Positions 41,510 to 50,069 of a stretch of DNA of 64,000 nucleotides are shown piece by piece. This DNA is from UBA10649 sp965278965 (GTDB taxonomy: Bacteria; Actinomycetota; Actinomycetes; S36-B12). A model generated the notes under the pieces. That model searched no databases and had not been told where the DNA came from. It saw only the letters and a list, made by a program, of their open reading frames with translations. The stretch lies in the NCBI GenBank assembly GCA_965278965.1, contig OZ257127.1, positions 2,790,001 to 2,854,000 on the forward strand, read 5' to 3'. Within the stretch, counting starts at the first letter, position 1. Every line of letters starts with the position of its first letter. Position numbers and translations under genes: made by a program.

Positions 41510-41766
41510 TCAAGCGTCCGGGTCAATGCCCCAGTTCTGGAGGTAGGCGCGAAGCGCCTGTATCCACGTTCGGCGGCACCCGGTGCTGTCGTCGACATCG
41601 GACGACGACGAGCAGTACGTATGGGGGAAGGCAGCCGATCGCTTGTACCGCTGACGGCGACTTCTGCTGTCGTCAGAAGCGCGGCCTTCACCTCACCCTC
41701 TGTTGGCGCTGCGGACACCGGCTGGGCGAGCACTAGGCCCGCCGTCACTGCTCCGACCGCCAACAG
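41510..41766 (-). pseudogene. Broken secreted-protein gene
   Basis: The frame from about TTG 41763 encodes a signal peptide and start of a mature protein (LAVGAVTAGLVLAQPVSAAP, TEGEVKAALLTTAEV). Natural-looking sequence then continues in a different frame (SSSSDVDDSTGCRRTWIQAL, RAYLQNWGIDPDA) to a TGA at 41510-41512, while the original frame turns arginine-rich. I infer a frameshift near 41640-41680. The family is not recognised; it may be a lipoprotein-like or sensor ectodomain protein. Remaining bases 41255-41324 and 41767-41905 show nothing further. Confidence 0.5.
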
Positions 41767-41905
41767 AACGAACCGTCGCGCTATGTCCTGGATCGCCCTC
41801 CGACCTCCGGAAACGTACCCAGCCGGAACGATCTTTGGTGCGACTCACCGGGCGCTGACGACCGCGAGGTCCGTCCCGTCGAGCTCGTTCCTACAGCCAC
41901 CGCCG

Positions 41906-42562
41906 CTACCCGCAGTATTCGGAAACGACCTGCTGCACAACCGCGCCGGCTGCTTGCTCGCCGAGCCCGACTGCCTTGCCAATCTCGACCACCCGGCCGA
42001 TCTCAGAGGTGCTGAGTGTCATCGACGCGCATCCACGCGAGGCGCCGTCCTGCGTCACTTGCGTAGACCAAAGGAGAAGCTCCCGATACGCCTCAGTCCG
42101 GCCCGCGAGGGAGAAGGGTTCCGGCATCTTCACCGAGCCGCACAGCCAGTTGAGAATCGCCGTCCCAACTGTTTCGGCGTCCGCAGAGATGTCCGGCAGT
42201 CCGACGATCTCCCCCTGCGACGAATCCTCCTGTTCCAGCCCTTGCAGAACGGACGCACCATATTCGACGGCTCCGTCGGGCGAGGAGAACTTCTCGCAGC
42301 CGTCCTTCCAGCCCGGCTCGGTCAACTCGCCGCTCTCAATGCTGTAGGAGACCATTGCCTCGCTAAACGCGATGGCCGCCTTCAGCCCCGCAGCATGAAC
42401 GCTCGACGCGGCATTCATGCCCGTCGCACCAGAAGCGGGCTGAGCGGTCGGCGCACCAGAAGTCGGCAGAGCGGTCGACGAATCGGCCGATGTCGAGCAC
42501 CCTGCCAGCGCCAGACTCGCAACTGCCGCGAATACGGCGAAAGCTGTCCTTGTCCGCCTCAT
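41906..42562 (-). CDS. Lipoprotein of unknown function
   Basis: 218 residues. Signal peptide with lipobox SLALAGC (Cys21), a Ser/Thr/Pro linker, then a helical domain with four cysteines (GWKDGCEKF, NWLCGSVKM, GASRGCASM, VSEYCG). The C-terminal part (AVGLGEQAAGAVVQQVVSEY) resembles the small helical DUF732-type domains of actinobacterial secreted proteins. ATG preceded by GGGGGA. Island gene; function unknown. Confidence 0.7.
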   Translation of the reverse strand: MRRTRTAFAVFAAVASLALAGCSTSADSSTALPTSGAPTAQPASGATGMNAASSVHAAGLKAAIAFSEAMVSYSIESGELTEPGWKDGCEKFSSPDGAVEYGASVLQGLEQEDSSQGEIVGLPDISADAETVGTAILNWLCGSVKMPEPFSLAGRTEAYRELLLWSTQVTQDGASRGCASMTLSTSEIGRVVEIGKAVGLGEQAAGAVVQQVVSEYCG

Positions 42563-42662
42563 TCCCCCACCGCCCCCGGTATCAGCCAGCGAGTCGATCG
42601 CCGACCGGGAAGTCTAGTCGGGGACATTGGTTGTCGGTCGGTTGTCCCGAACTGGCCCGCCC

Positions 42663-42675
42663 TAGTGTGCTGCGG
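42663..42675 (+). promoter_or_regulatory. -10 box of a leaderless transcript
   Basis: TAGTGT (42663-42668), 7 bases, then GTG 42676. Confidence 0.5.
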
Positions 42676-43269
42676 GTGTCCCGCATACCCCGCTGGGGAG
42701 TCGTCACGGCCGCGGCAGCCCCTGCGCTGCTCGTCACCGGATGGACGATCGCCGCGCGGCTGCAGCCGGGAGGCTTCGACTCCGCCACCCAGACGATCAG
42801 TGCGCTCGCGGCGGTTGACGCATCCCATCGCTGGGTCATGACCGCCGCCATCGTGGGAACGGGCGCGGCTCAGGTCGCGACAGCTGTCGCACTGCGGCCG
42901 GCAGCACGGACGGGCCGGATCCTGCTCGCGGCCGGTGGCGTGTGCACGATGCTCGTTGCCGCATTCCCGCTACCAGCCAGTTCGGGCACGTCGCCTGCGC
43001 ATGTGGTCGCCGCCGCGGGGTCGTTCAGCTTGCTAGCGGCGTGGCCGCTGCTGAGCTGGCAGCGTGGGTCGGACGTGCCATGGGGCCTTCGGCGTCGTGT
43101 GGCGACGACGGCCGGGTGCGCTTTGGTGCTGGCCACGGCCTTGTTCTTCCTCGACGCCGCTACAGACGGCGCATACATCGGACTCACGGAGCGTGCCGCA
43201 GCCGTACTGCTGAACCTGTGGCCGCTCGCCGTCGCGGTCTCAGCGAGCGCTACGAGGCGGGAAAGCTGA
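42676..43269 (+). CDS. DUF998 family membrane protein
   Basis: 197 residues with six predicted membrane helices. The N-terminus GGFDSATQTISALAAVDASH followed by RWVMTAAIVGTGAAQV is the typical DUF998 motif. Function of the family is unknown. GTG 42676 chosen because of the -10 box 7 bases upstream and because the family starts shortly before the first helix. Last protein gene before the tRNA; bases 43270-43548 hold nothing I recognise. Confidence 0.85.
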   Translation: MSRIPRWGVVTAAAAPALLVTGWTIAARLQPGGFDSATQTISALAAVDASHRWVMTAAIVGTGAAQVATAVALRPAARTGRILLAAGGVCTMLVAAFPLPASSGTSPAHVVAAAGSFSLLAAWPLLSWQRGSDVPWGLRRRVATTAGCALVLATALFFLDAATDGAYIGLTERAAAVLLNLWPLAVAVSASATRRES

Positions 43270-43548
43270 CCTTGGTGCAGGGTCGAGCGGGTGGTCGGCC
43301 GAGTTTGCGGATACAGGCCCTGGGTGGCGATCGTGTCCCAACCCGAACCGACTGACGGAGGGCTCACCGCCTGTCGGTGGTCGACATGTACGGAGCACAG
43401 GGGGATTGCCGTGCCCCTAGCGTGCCCTAGCGAGATGCACGTTGGGGTCGCTGAGGGGCCGTCGGGGCCGCTTGAGGCCATCGCCGAACTGGTCTATACG
43501 CGTCTCTTCTGCGTTGCAAACAAGAAGAAATCGCGATCCGGCTTGAAG

Positions 43549-43621
43549 TGGCCCCGGCAGGATTCGAACCTGCGACACAAGGTTTAGGAAACCTCTGCTC
43601 TATCCCCTGAGCTACGGAGCC
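43549..43621 (-). tRNA. tRNA-Arg (anticodon CCT)
   Basis: 73 bases fold as a full cloverleaf on the minus strand: acceptor GGCTCCG with CGGGGCC, D-arm GCTC/GAGC, anticodon stem GAGGT/ACCTT with loop TTCCTAA (anticodon CCT, reading AGG), T-arm GCAGG-TTCGAAT-CCTGC, discriminator A; CCA is not encoded. Its 3' half is repeated at 36716-36756 and 38228-38250, marking it as an integration target. Confidence 0.97.
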
Positions 43622-43683
43622 GGGCGTGCGCCAACAGGCGCAGCGTGATTCTAGGGAGCGGCAGCGCCCTCGCTCCGGCGTGG

Positions 43684-44958
43684 TCAGCGGCGACGGCCGC
43701 GACCTGCGTCGAGCAGCGGGAGCTCGGGCATGCCGGCTGTGTGCTGACGCTCGATCCAGTGGGGGAGGAGCTGCGGGGACAGGAGCTGGTCGGTGACGAG
43801 AGCCGCGGCCCCGTACACGCCGGCGAGCTCACCGAGCTCGGACCGCGAGATGCGCAGGTCCCGGGTCGCCAGGGGCAGCGACCGCTCGAACACGGCCTGC
43901 CGGATCGTGGCGAGGAACGCGTCGCCGGACTTGGCGACGCCGCCCCCGATGATGACGAGCGAGGGGTTGTAGAAGTTGACCATCGCCGCGATCGTCTCGC
44001 CGATCAACCGACCGGAGTTGCTCATGATCGCGTTGGCGGCGCGGTCGCCGTGCAGTGCCGCCGTCGCGACGTCCTGCGCTGAGATCGACTGGCCCTCGTC
44101 GACGAGCCGGGCCAGGAAGGGGCTGTCGCCCCTGACTGCCGCGGACAGCCCCTGGACAGCGATGGCCTGCCCACCGGCGAGCGCCTCGAGGCACCCGACT
44201 TTCCCGCACCGGCAGATCTGGTCGCCGTTGTCCGCGACGGACACATGGCCGATGTCACCCGCCGCACCCTGCGCGCCGCGATGCAGCCGTCCGTCGGAAA
44301 TGAGGCCGGCGCCGATGCCCGTGCCGATCTTGATGACGATCGCGTCGCGTGCCGTGACGGCCAGGCCACGGCGGAGCTCGCCGATCGCAAGCATGTTCAC
44401 GTCGTTGTCGATCCACGTCGGTGCGTCGAAGCGCTGCGAGATGCGGATGCGCACCGGGTAGCGGTCCCAGCCGGGCATGATCGGTGGCGACGTCGGCATG
44501 CCAACCCGGAACTCGACGGGCCCGGGCAGGCCGATGCCCACCCCCCAGACCGGCGTCCCGGGACGCCGGTCCAGCAGCGCGTCGAACATCTCCTCGACTC
44601 GGCTGAGGACGGCATCAGGCCCGTCCGCGATGTCGATCCCCGCGCCGTCCTGCTCGAGGATGTCCCCGCCGAGCGTGGTCAGCGCAGCGTGCAGGCCCGT
44701 AGCGCCAAGCTCCGCCACCAGCAGCGCCCCGACGGACCCGTTGAACTCCAGGCTCCGGCTGGGTCGCCCGCCCGTCGAGCGGCTCGGCGAGCCCTCGGTA
44801 ATCAGGCCCGCATCCAGCAGGTCGGCCACGCGTTGGGCGACCACGGTCCGGCCCAGGCCGGTGACCTCGCCGAGCGCGGGACGGGTGTTGGCCTGGCGGA
44901 ACCGGATGAGGTCGAGCACGGGCACGAGGTGGTCGGCCGTCGTGCTGCTGCCTGCCAC
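43684..44958 (-). CDS. ROK family transcriptional regulator (NagC/XylR-type)
   Basis: 424 residues. Winged helix at residues 10-75 (RPALGEVTGLGRTVVAQRVA), then a ROK sugar-kinase-like domain: VWGVGIGLPGPVEF, WIDNDVNMLAIGELRRG, KIGTGIGAGLISDGRLHRG and the zinc site GDQICRCGKVGCLEAL. ROK regulators bind sugars or sugar derivatives and repress transporter genes. GTG start behind GGAAGGAG. Divergent from the ABC operon at 45114, its likely target. Confidence 0.95.
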   Translation of the reverse strand: MAGSSTTADHLVPVLDLIRFRQANTRPALGEVTGLGRTVVAQRVADLLDAGLITEGSPSRSTGGRPSRSLEFNGSVGALLVAELGATGLHAALTTLGGDILEQDGAGIDIADGPDAVLSRVEEMFDALLDRRPGTPVWGVGIGLPGPVEFRVGMPTSPPIMPGWDRYPVRIRISQRFDAPTWIDNDVNMLAIGELRRGLAVTARDAIVIKIGTGIGAGLISDGRLHRGAQGAAGDIGHVSVADNGDQICRCGKVGCLEALAGGQAIAVQGLSAAVRGDSPFLARLVDEGQSISAQDVATAALHGDRAANAIMSNSGRLIGETIAAMVNFYNPSLVIIGGGVAKSGDAFLATIRQAVFERSLPLATRDLRISRSELGELAGVYGAAALVTDQLLSPQLLPHWIERQHTAGMPELPLLDAGRGRRR

Positions 44959-45011
44959 GTTGCCCTGCTCCTTCCTCGAGGTCGCCCGAGTGTAAACCCC
45001 GCCAGTTACCT

Positions 45012-45080
45012 ATTCGTTATCGAAATCAGCAACTTTCTGCCGCGAAGCGGTTGTCTTCTGCTCAAAACATGCAGAACTAT
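45012..45080 (+). promoter_or_regulatory. Promoter and operator of the ROK-linked transporter operon
   Basis: TTGTCT (45051-45056) and AACTAT (45075-45080) are spaced 18 bases. Upstream, ATTCGTTATCGAAAT (45012-45026) is a nearly symmetric AT-rich sequence of the sort bound by ROK regulators. Confidence 0.45.
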
Positions 45081-45113
45081 GTGACCGCCAACACACAGCG
45101 GACAGGGGACGGC

Positions 45114-46649
45114 GTGGAGCACGAGACGGGCGCAGCGGCGCAGGCCCCTGATGTCCTTCTCGCGATGTCGGGCATCGTCAAGGCCTTCCCCGGCGTACGC
45201 GCGCTCGACGGCGTCGACCTCGATGTCGTCCGCGGCGAGGTCCACTGCCTGCTCGGCCAGAACGGTGCCGGCAAGTCGACCCTGATCAAGGTCCTGGCCG
45301 GCGCGCACCAGCCCGACGAGGGCCAGATCACCTGGAACGGCGAGCCGGTACGGCTGCACGACCCGACGGCCGCGATGCGCCTGGGGATCGCCACCATCTA
45401 CCAGGAGCTCGACCTGGTCGACGACCTCACGGTCGCGCAGAACATCAGCCTGGGCCGGGAGCCGAGCTCGATCGGGTTCTCGCGCCGCCGCCAGGAACGC
45501 GACACCGCGCGCGCCCTCCTGGCCCGGCTCGGGCATCCGGAGATCCGGCCCGACGCGACGGTCGTGTCTCTCTCAGCTGCGGGCAAGCAGATCGTCAGCA
45601 TGGCCCGGGCCCTGTCCCAGGACGTCCAGCTGATGGTCATGGACGAGCCGTCCGCCGTCCTGGACCAGGGCGAAGTGAACCGACTATTCGCCGTCATCCG
45701 CGAGCTCACGCGCGCGGGCGTCGCCGTCGTCTACATCTCCCACCGCCTGGAGGAGATCCGCGAGATCGGCGACCGCGTGACCGTTCTCAAGGATGGCCGC
45801 ACGGTCGCGACCGGTCTGCCGGCGAAGACGACCCCGACGATCGAGGTCATCCGTCTGATGACCGGCCGCAGCATCGAGTTCGTCTTCCCCGCCAAGGCGG
45901 CGAACCCGCCGAGCGGCGAACCGGTCGTCGAGGTGACCGGCCTCAGCCGCCACGGTGAGTTCGAGGACGTCAGCCTGGAGGTGCGCGCGGGGGAGATCGT
46001 CGGTCTCGCCGGCCTCGTCGGCTCGGGCCGCTCCGAGGTGCTCGAGACGATCTACGGGGCCCGACGCGCCAGCGCGGGCACGGTCCGCGTGGCCGGGCGG
46101 ACCCTGCCCGCCGGCTCGGTGGTCGCCGCAGTCAACGCCGGTGTCGGGCTGTGCCCGGAGGAGCGCAAGAGCCAGGCACTGCTCCTCGACGAACCCGTCA
46201 CGCACAACGTGACCCTGGCCTCGATGCGCACCTTCGCCCTCGGGCCCTTCCTGCGCGCCGGCCGTGAAGAGGCCGCGGCCCGATCGCAGACGGTCGCGCT
46301 CGACGTCCGGCCCCCGGACCCGCGCCGCGACGCCCGGACGCTGTCCGGCGGCAACCAGCAGAAGGTCGTGCTCGCTCGCTGGCTGCTCAAGGGCTGCCGG
46401 GTCCTGCTGCTCGACGAGCCGACGCGCGGCGTCGACGTCGGCGCGCGCAGCGAGCTGTACGCGCTCATCCGCGAGCTGGCCGACAGCGGAGTCGCCGTGC
46501 TCCTGGTCAGCAGCGAGGTGCCCGAGGTGCTCGGCCTGTCCGACCGCGTCCTGGTACTTCGCGACGGCGCCGTCGTCCACACCGGACCCGCTGACGAGAT
46601 CGACGAAGCAGACGTCCTGGAGCTCGTGATGGAAGGAACGCCCGGATGA
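45114..46649 (+). CDS. Sugar ABC transporter ATP-binding protein (RbsA/MglA type)
   Basis: 511 residues, two ABC domains. Domain 1: GQNGAGKSTLIKVLAG, LSAAGKQIVSMARAL, MVMDEPSAVLDQG, ISHRLEEI. Domain 2: GLVGSGRSEVLETIYG, LSGGNQQKVVLARWLL, LLLDEPTRGVDVGA. The open frame begins at 45051, but the promoter boxes lie inside that stretch and AGGGGAC precedes GTG 45114, so I choose 45114. The stop overlaps the permease ATG (ATGA). Confidence 0.93.
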   Translation: MEHETGAAAQAPDVLLAMSGIVKAFPGVRALDGVDLDVVRGEVHCLLGQNGAGKSTLIKVLAGAHQPDEGQITWNGEPVRLHDPTAAMRLGIATIYQELDLVDDLTVAQNISLGREPSSIGFSRRRQERDTARALLARLGHPEIRPDATVVSLSAAGKQIVSMARALSQDVQLMVMDEPSAVLDQGEVNRLFAVIRELTRAGVAVVYISHRLEEIREIGDRVTVLKDGRTVATGLPAKTTPTIEVIRLMTGRSIEFVFPAKAANPPSGEPVVEVTGLSRHGEFEDVSLEVRAGEIVGLAGLVGSGRSEVLETIYGARRASAGTVRVAGRTLPAGSVVAAVNAGVGLCPEERKSQALLLDEPVTHNVTLASMRTFALGPFLRAGREEAAARSQTVALDVRPPDPRRDARTLSGGNQQKVVLARWLLKGCRVLLLDEPTRGVDVGARSELYALIRELADSGVAVLLVSSEVPEVLGLSDRVLVLRDGAVVHTGPADEIDEADVLELVMEGTPG

Positions 46650-47665
46650 GCGATGTGACCCTCGCCCCCGTCTCGACCGCGCCCGAGCACTCGGCCATGC
46701 GCCGCCTGCTCGGCAGCTCGGTCGGACGAAACCTCGGGCTCGTCCTCGCGCTGGTGATCTTGCTGATCATCGGCGTCGTGTCCGCTGGCGGACGGTTCGC
46801 GAGCATCGACAACGCGCTGACCATCCTGCGGCTGGCCTCGGTGATCGGCGTCGTCAGCATCGGCATGACGTTCGTGATCATCGGCGGGGGCATCGACCTG
46901 TCGGTCGGGGCCAACGTGGCCCTGGCCTCCGTCTGGGCGACGACGGTCGCGACGCAGACGATGGCGACGGACTTCCACTGGATCGTCATGGTCGTCTGCG
47001 CGATCGCCGTCTCGACCTGCGTCGGCATCGTCAACGGCATCCTCGTCGCCTACGGGCGAATAGCCCCGTTCATCGCGACGCTGGCGATGCTCGCCGCGGC
47101 CCGCGGCCTCGCCGAGATCATCGCCGACCGCAAGACCCAGATCATCAACGTCCAGTCGTTCCTGGACTTCTTTGGCGGCGACGTCCTCGGCATCCCGGCG
47201 CTTGTCGTGATCTTCGCGCTCGTCTCGGTCGTCGGTTGGATCATCCTGAACCGCACGACGTTCGGCCGGCGCACCTTCGCCGTCGGCGGCAACGCCGAGG
47301 CCGCGCGCCTCTCCGGCATCCGCGTCAAGCGGCACACCCTGTGGCTGTACGCACTCCTCGGCTCCACCTGTGGCATCGCGGCGATCATGATCATGGCCCG
47401 CACGACCACCGGAAGCTCTACGCACGGCACGTTGTACGAGCTCGACGCGATCGCCGCTGTCGTCATCGGCGGGACGCTCCTGTCCGGTGGCCGCGGCACG
47501 ATCGTCGGCACCGTCATCGGCGTCCTGATCTTCACCATCCTGAACAACATCTTCACCCTCAACAACCTGTCCATCTCGGCCCAGGCGATCGCCAAGGGGG
47601 TGATCATCGTCATCGCCGTGCTGCTCCAGCAGCGCATCGCCGACCGCAGCAGAGCGGCCACCTGA
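46646..47665 (+). CDS. Ribose-type ABC transporter permease
   Basis: 339 residues, RbsC family, with multiple membrane segments. Family motifs: IIGGGIDLSVGANVALASVW, NGILVAYGRIAPFIATLAML, FAVGGNAEAARLSGIRVKRH and YELDAIAAVVIGGTLLSGGR. Second gene of the ROK-linked operon, coupled to the ATPase by an ATGA overlap. Confidence 0.95.
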   Translation: MSDVTLAPVSTAPEHSAMRRLLGSSVGRNLGLVLALVILLIIGVVSAGGRFASIDNALTILRLASVIGVVSIGMTFVIIGGGIDLSVGANVALASVWATTVATQTMATDFHWIVMVVCAIAVSTCVGIVNGILVAYGRIAPFIATLAMLAAARGLAEIIADRKTQIINVQSFLDFFGGDVLGIPALVVIFALVSVVGWIILNRTTFGRRTFAVGGNAEAARLSGIRVKRHTLWLYALLGSTCGIAAIMIMARTTTGSSTHGTLYELDAIAAVVIGGTLLSGGRGTIVGTVIGVLIFTILNNIFTLNNLSISAQAIAKGVIIVIAVLLQQRIADRSRAAT

Positions 47666-47720
47666 GCACCCCGTCCGCCCCGGCCCACACCCGTGCGGAC
47701 ACCCACCTGAGAGGAACCCC

Positions 47721-48794
47721 ATGAAGGCACGACTGACCAAGATCGGCACCGCCGCCTGTGCGGCGGTAGCCGCGGCGACGCTCGTCGCCGGCTGCACGAA
47801 CAACAGCACGTCCTCGGAGACCACGAGCGCACCGGCAGCCGCGACCGCGGCAGCGTCCGAGGCTGCTCCGGCGAGCGAGGCCGCGAGCGCGGCCAGCGGC
47901 GAGAAGATCAAGATCGGCTTCTCCGCGCCGGCGGCCGACCACGGCTGGATGGGTGCCATCACCAAGGGTGCTGTCGCCGAGGCAGCGAAGTTCGACGACG
48001 TCGAGCTCCTCGTCGCCGAGGGCACGAACGACGTCAACCTGCAGATCAGCCAGATCGAGACGTTCATCAACGACGGTGTCGACGCGATCGTCATGCTGCC
48101 GTTCGACGGCGCCGCGCTCACCGACGTCGCCCGCAAGGCGATGGACGCCGGCATCACGGTCATCAACGTGGACCGCGAGTTCGACAGCCCCTTCGCCGCC
48201 CGTTCTACCGTCCTGGGCGACAACTACGGCATGGGCGTGTCGGCGGGCACGTACCTGTGCGAGCAGCTCGGCGACAACCCCGATGCGGTCATCGCCGAGA
48301 TCGCCGGTATCGACTCCCTGCCGCTGACGCAGGAGCGCAGCAAGGGCTTCGCCGACGCGCTCGCCGCGTGCGGTCTGAAGGTCTCCAACCGGGTCGCCGC
48401 GGAGTTCACCGTGGAGTCCGGCGAGGAGGCGGCGTCGAACCTGCTGCAGGCCGCTCCGAAGATCGACGGTCTGTGGAACCACGACGACGACCAGGGTGTC
48501 GGCGTCATGGCGGCGATCAAGAACGCCGGTCGCGATGAGTTCATCATGGTCGGCGGCGCCGGCTCGGCGAACGTCATGCGGGACATCCAGGCCGACAACA
48601 CGGTCCTCAAGGCGACGGTCATCTACCCGTCGACGCAGGCCGCTGATGGCATCGACCTCGCCCGCATGATCGTCCAGGGCAAGGCGCTCAGTGACCTCGT
48701 CGAGGTCGAGGCACCGCGCAAGGTCACGCTGTACGCCCCGGTCGTGACCAAGGACAACGTCGACCAGTACCTGCCGACGGCGTTCGAGTCCTAG
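47721..48794 (+). CDS. Sugar ABC transporter substrate-binding lipoprotein
   Basis: 357 residues. Signal peptide with lipobox TLVAGC (Cys24), an Ala/Ser/Glu linker, then a peripla_BP_4 domain: KIGFSAPAADHGWMGAITKG, NDVNLQISQIETFINDGVDA, GDNYGMGVSAGTYLCEQLGD and WNHDDDQGVGVMAAIKNAGR. Followed by a strong hairpin, which may keep this transcript segment in excess, as is common for binding proteins. Dehydrogenase and isomerase genes downstream suggest an inositol- or sugar-like ligand. Confidence 0.94.
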   Translation: MKARLTKIGTAACAAVAAATLVAGCTNNSTSSETTSAPAAATAAASEAAPASEAASAASGEKIKIGFSAPAADHGWMGAITKGAVAEAAKFDDVELLVAEGTNDVNLQISQIETFINDGVDAIVMLPFDGAALTDVARKAMDAGITVINVDREFDSPFAARSTVLGDNYGMGVSAGTYLCEQLGDNPDAVIAEIAGIDSLPLTQERSKGFADALAACGLKVSNRVAAEFTVESGEEAASNLLQAAPKIDGLWNHDDDQGVGVMAAIKNAGRDEFIMVGGAGSANVMRDIQADNTVLKATVIYPSTQAADGIDLARMIVQGKALSDLVEVEAPRKVTLYAPVVTKDNVDQYLPTAFES

Positions 48795-48801
48795 CAGTCG
48801 T

Positions 48802-48836
48802 CGTGGTGGGGGGCGAGTGTGGCGCCCCCCACCACG
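48802..48836 (+). terminator. Perfect 14-bp hairpin after the binding-protein gene
   Basis: Left arm 48802-48815 and right arm 48823-48836 are exact complements (CGTGGTGGGGGGCG / CGCCCCCCACCACG) with a 7-base loop. It lies inside the operon, so it is likely a partial terminator or an RNA-stabilising element. Confidence 0.75.
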
Positions 48837-48861
48837 ATCCCTCCCAGCATGAGAGAAACCG

Positions 48862-50040
48862 ATGACATCAGCACAGAACGGCCGCATCGGCATCGCGATG
48901 ATCGGCTACGCGTTCATGGGCGTCGCCCACTCCCAGGCGTGGCGTAACGCCCCCAGTTTCTTCACCCTCAGCGCTCAGCCCGAGCGCACCGTGATCTGCG
49001 GGCGGCACGGGGACGCCGCTGCGGACGTTGCCAGGCGGTTCGGCTGGAAGTCCGTCGAGACGGACTGGCGCAAGGTCATCGACCGCGACGACGTCGACCT
49101 CGTGGACATCTGCACCCCCGGGGATCTGCACGCGGAGATCGCGATCGCCGCGCTCGAGGCCGGCAAGCACGTCCTGTGCGAGAAGCCCATGTCGAACACG
49201 GTGACCGAGGGCACGGCCATGGAGGCCGCCGCTCGCGCGGCCCGGCCGAACGGGGTCCGCGCCATGGTCGGGTTCACCTACCGCCGCGTGCCCGCCATCG
49301 CCCTCGCCAAGTCGCTCGTCGCAGAGGGCCGGCTGGGCACGGTCCGGAACGTCCGCGCGCAGTACCTCCAGGACTGGCTCGTCGACCCGGGTGCGCCGCT
49401 GTCGTGGCGGCTGCAGCGCGAGTTCGCCGGGTCCGGGGCCTTGGGCGACATCGGCGCGCACATCATCGACCTCGTGCAGCACATCACCGGTGAGTACCTC
49501 ACCGGCGTCAACGCGCACATCAAGACCTTCATCGACAAGCGGCCCGTGGCCGAGGAGAGCACCGGCCTGACGGGTGTCGCCGGCACCGAGCTCGGCGAGG
49601 TCACGGTCGACGACACGGCGATCTTCCTGGCCCGGATGACCGGCGGCGGTCTCGCGACCTTCGAGGCGACGCGCTTCGCCACGGGGCGCAAGAACGCCAT
49701 CCGGATCGAGATCAACGGCTCCGACGGCAGCCTCGCCTTCGACTTCGAAGACATGAACCAGCTGCTCTACTTCGACGGCACCGACGACCCGAACCTCGCC
49801 GGCTACCGCCGGATCCTCGTGACCGAGCCGACGCACCCGTACGTGGGCGCCTGGTGGCCGCCTGGCCACCTACTCGGCTACGAGCACGCCTTCACCCATC
49901 AGGCGGTCGACCTCATCGAGGACATCGCGAACGAGCGCGATCCGTCTCCCTCGTTCGCCGACGGCCTCCAGGTGCAGCGCGTGATGGCCGCCGTGGAGGC
50001 CAGCTCGTCCGCCGACGGTGCCTGGGCCTCGATCGAGTAG
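48862..50040 (+). CDS. Gfo/Idh/MocA family oxidoreductase
   Basis: 392 residues. NAD(P)-binding Rossmann domain IAMIGYAFMGVAHSQAW, VDLVDICTPGDLHAEIA and the catalytic lysine motif HVLCEKPMSNT; the C-terminal domain includes GSGALGDIGAHIIDLVQHIT with the conserved Asp-His. Such enzymes oxidise myo-inositol, scyllo-inositol or sugars. Follows the transporter and precedes the TIM-barrel isomerase in one operon. Confidence 0.94.
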   Translation: MTSAQNGRIGIAMIGYAFMGVAHSQAWRNAPSFFTLSAQPERTVICGRHGDAAADVARRFGWKSVETDWRKVIDRDDVDLVDICTPGDLHAEIAIAALEAGKHVLCEKPMSNTVTEGTAMEAAARAARPNGVRAMVGFTYRRVPAIALAKSLVAEGRLGTVRNVRAQYLQDWLVDPGAPLSWRLQREFAGSGALGDIGAHIIDLVQHITGEYLTGVNAHIKTFIDKRPVAEESTGLTGVAGTELGEVTVDDTAIFLARMTGGGLATFEATRFATGRKNAIRIEINGSDGSLAFDFEDMNQLLYFDGTDDPNLAGYRRILVTEPTHPYVGAWWPPGHLLGYEHAFTHQAVDLIEDIANERDPSPSFADGLQVQRVMAAVEASSSADGAWASIE

Positions 50041-50069
50041 CAACCCGACCTGACGAAAGGGACACCCCG

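Noticed and set aside
41438..42841. 467-codon plus-strand ORF
   Set aside because: It is antisense to the lipoprotein gene and the secreted-protein remnant, is rich in Arg/Pro/Ser, and has no domain.
43291..43587. Plus-strand ORF of 98 codons ending in WPRQDSNLRHKV
   Set aside because: Its end is the antisense translation of the tRNA-Arg gene, a well-known annotation artefact; the upstream part has no family features.
46052..48223. 723-codon minus-strand ORF
   Set aside because: Antisense to the ATPase, permease and binding-protein genes, all of which have complete motifs.
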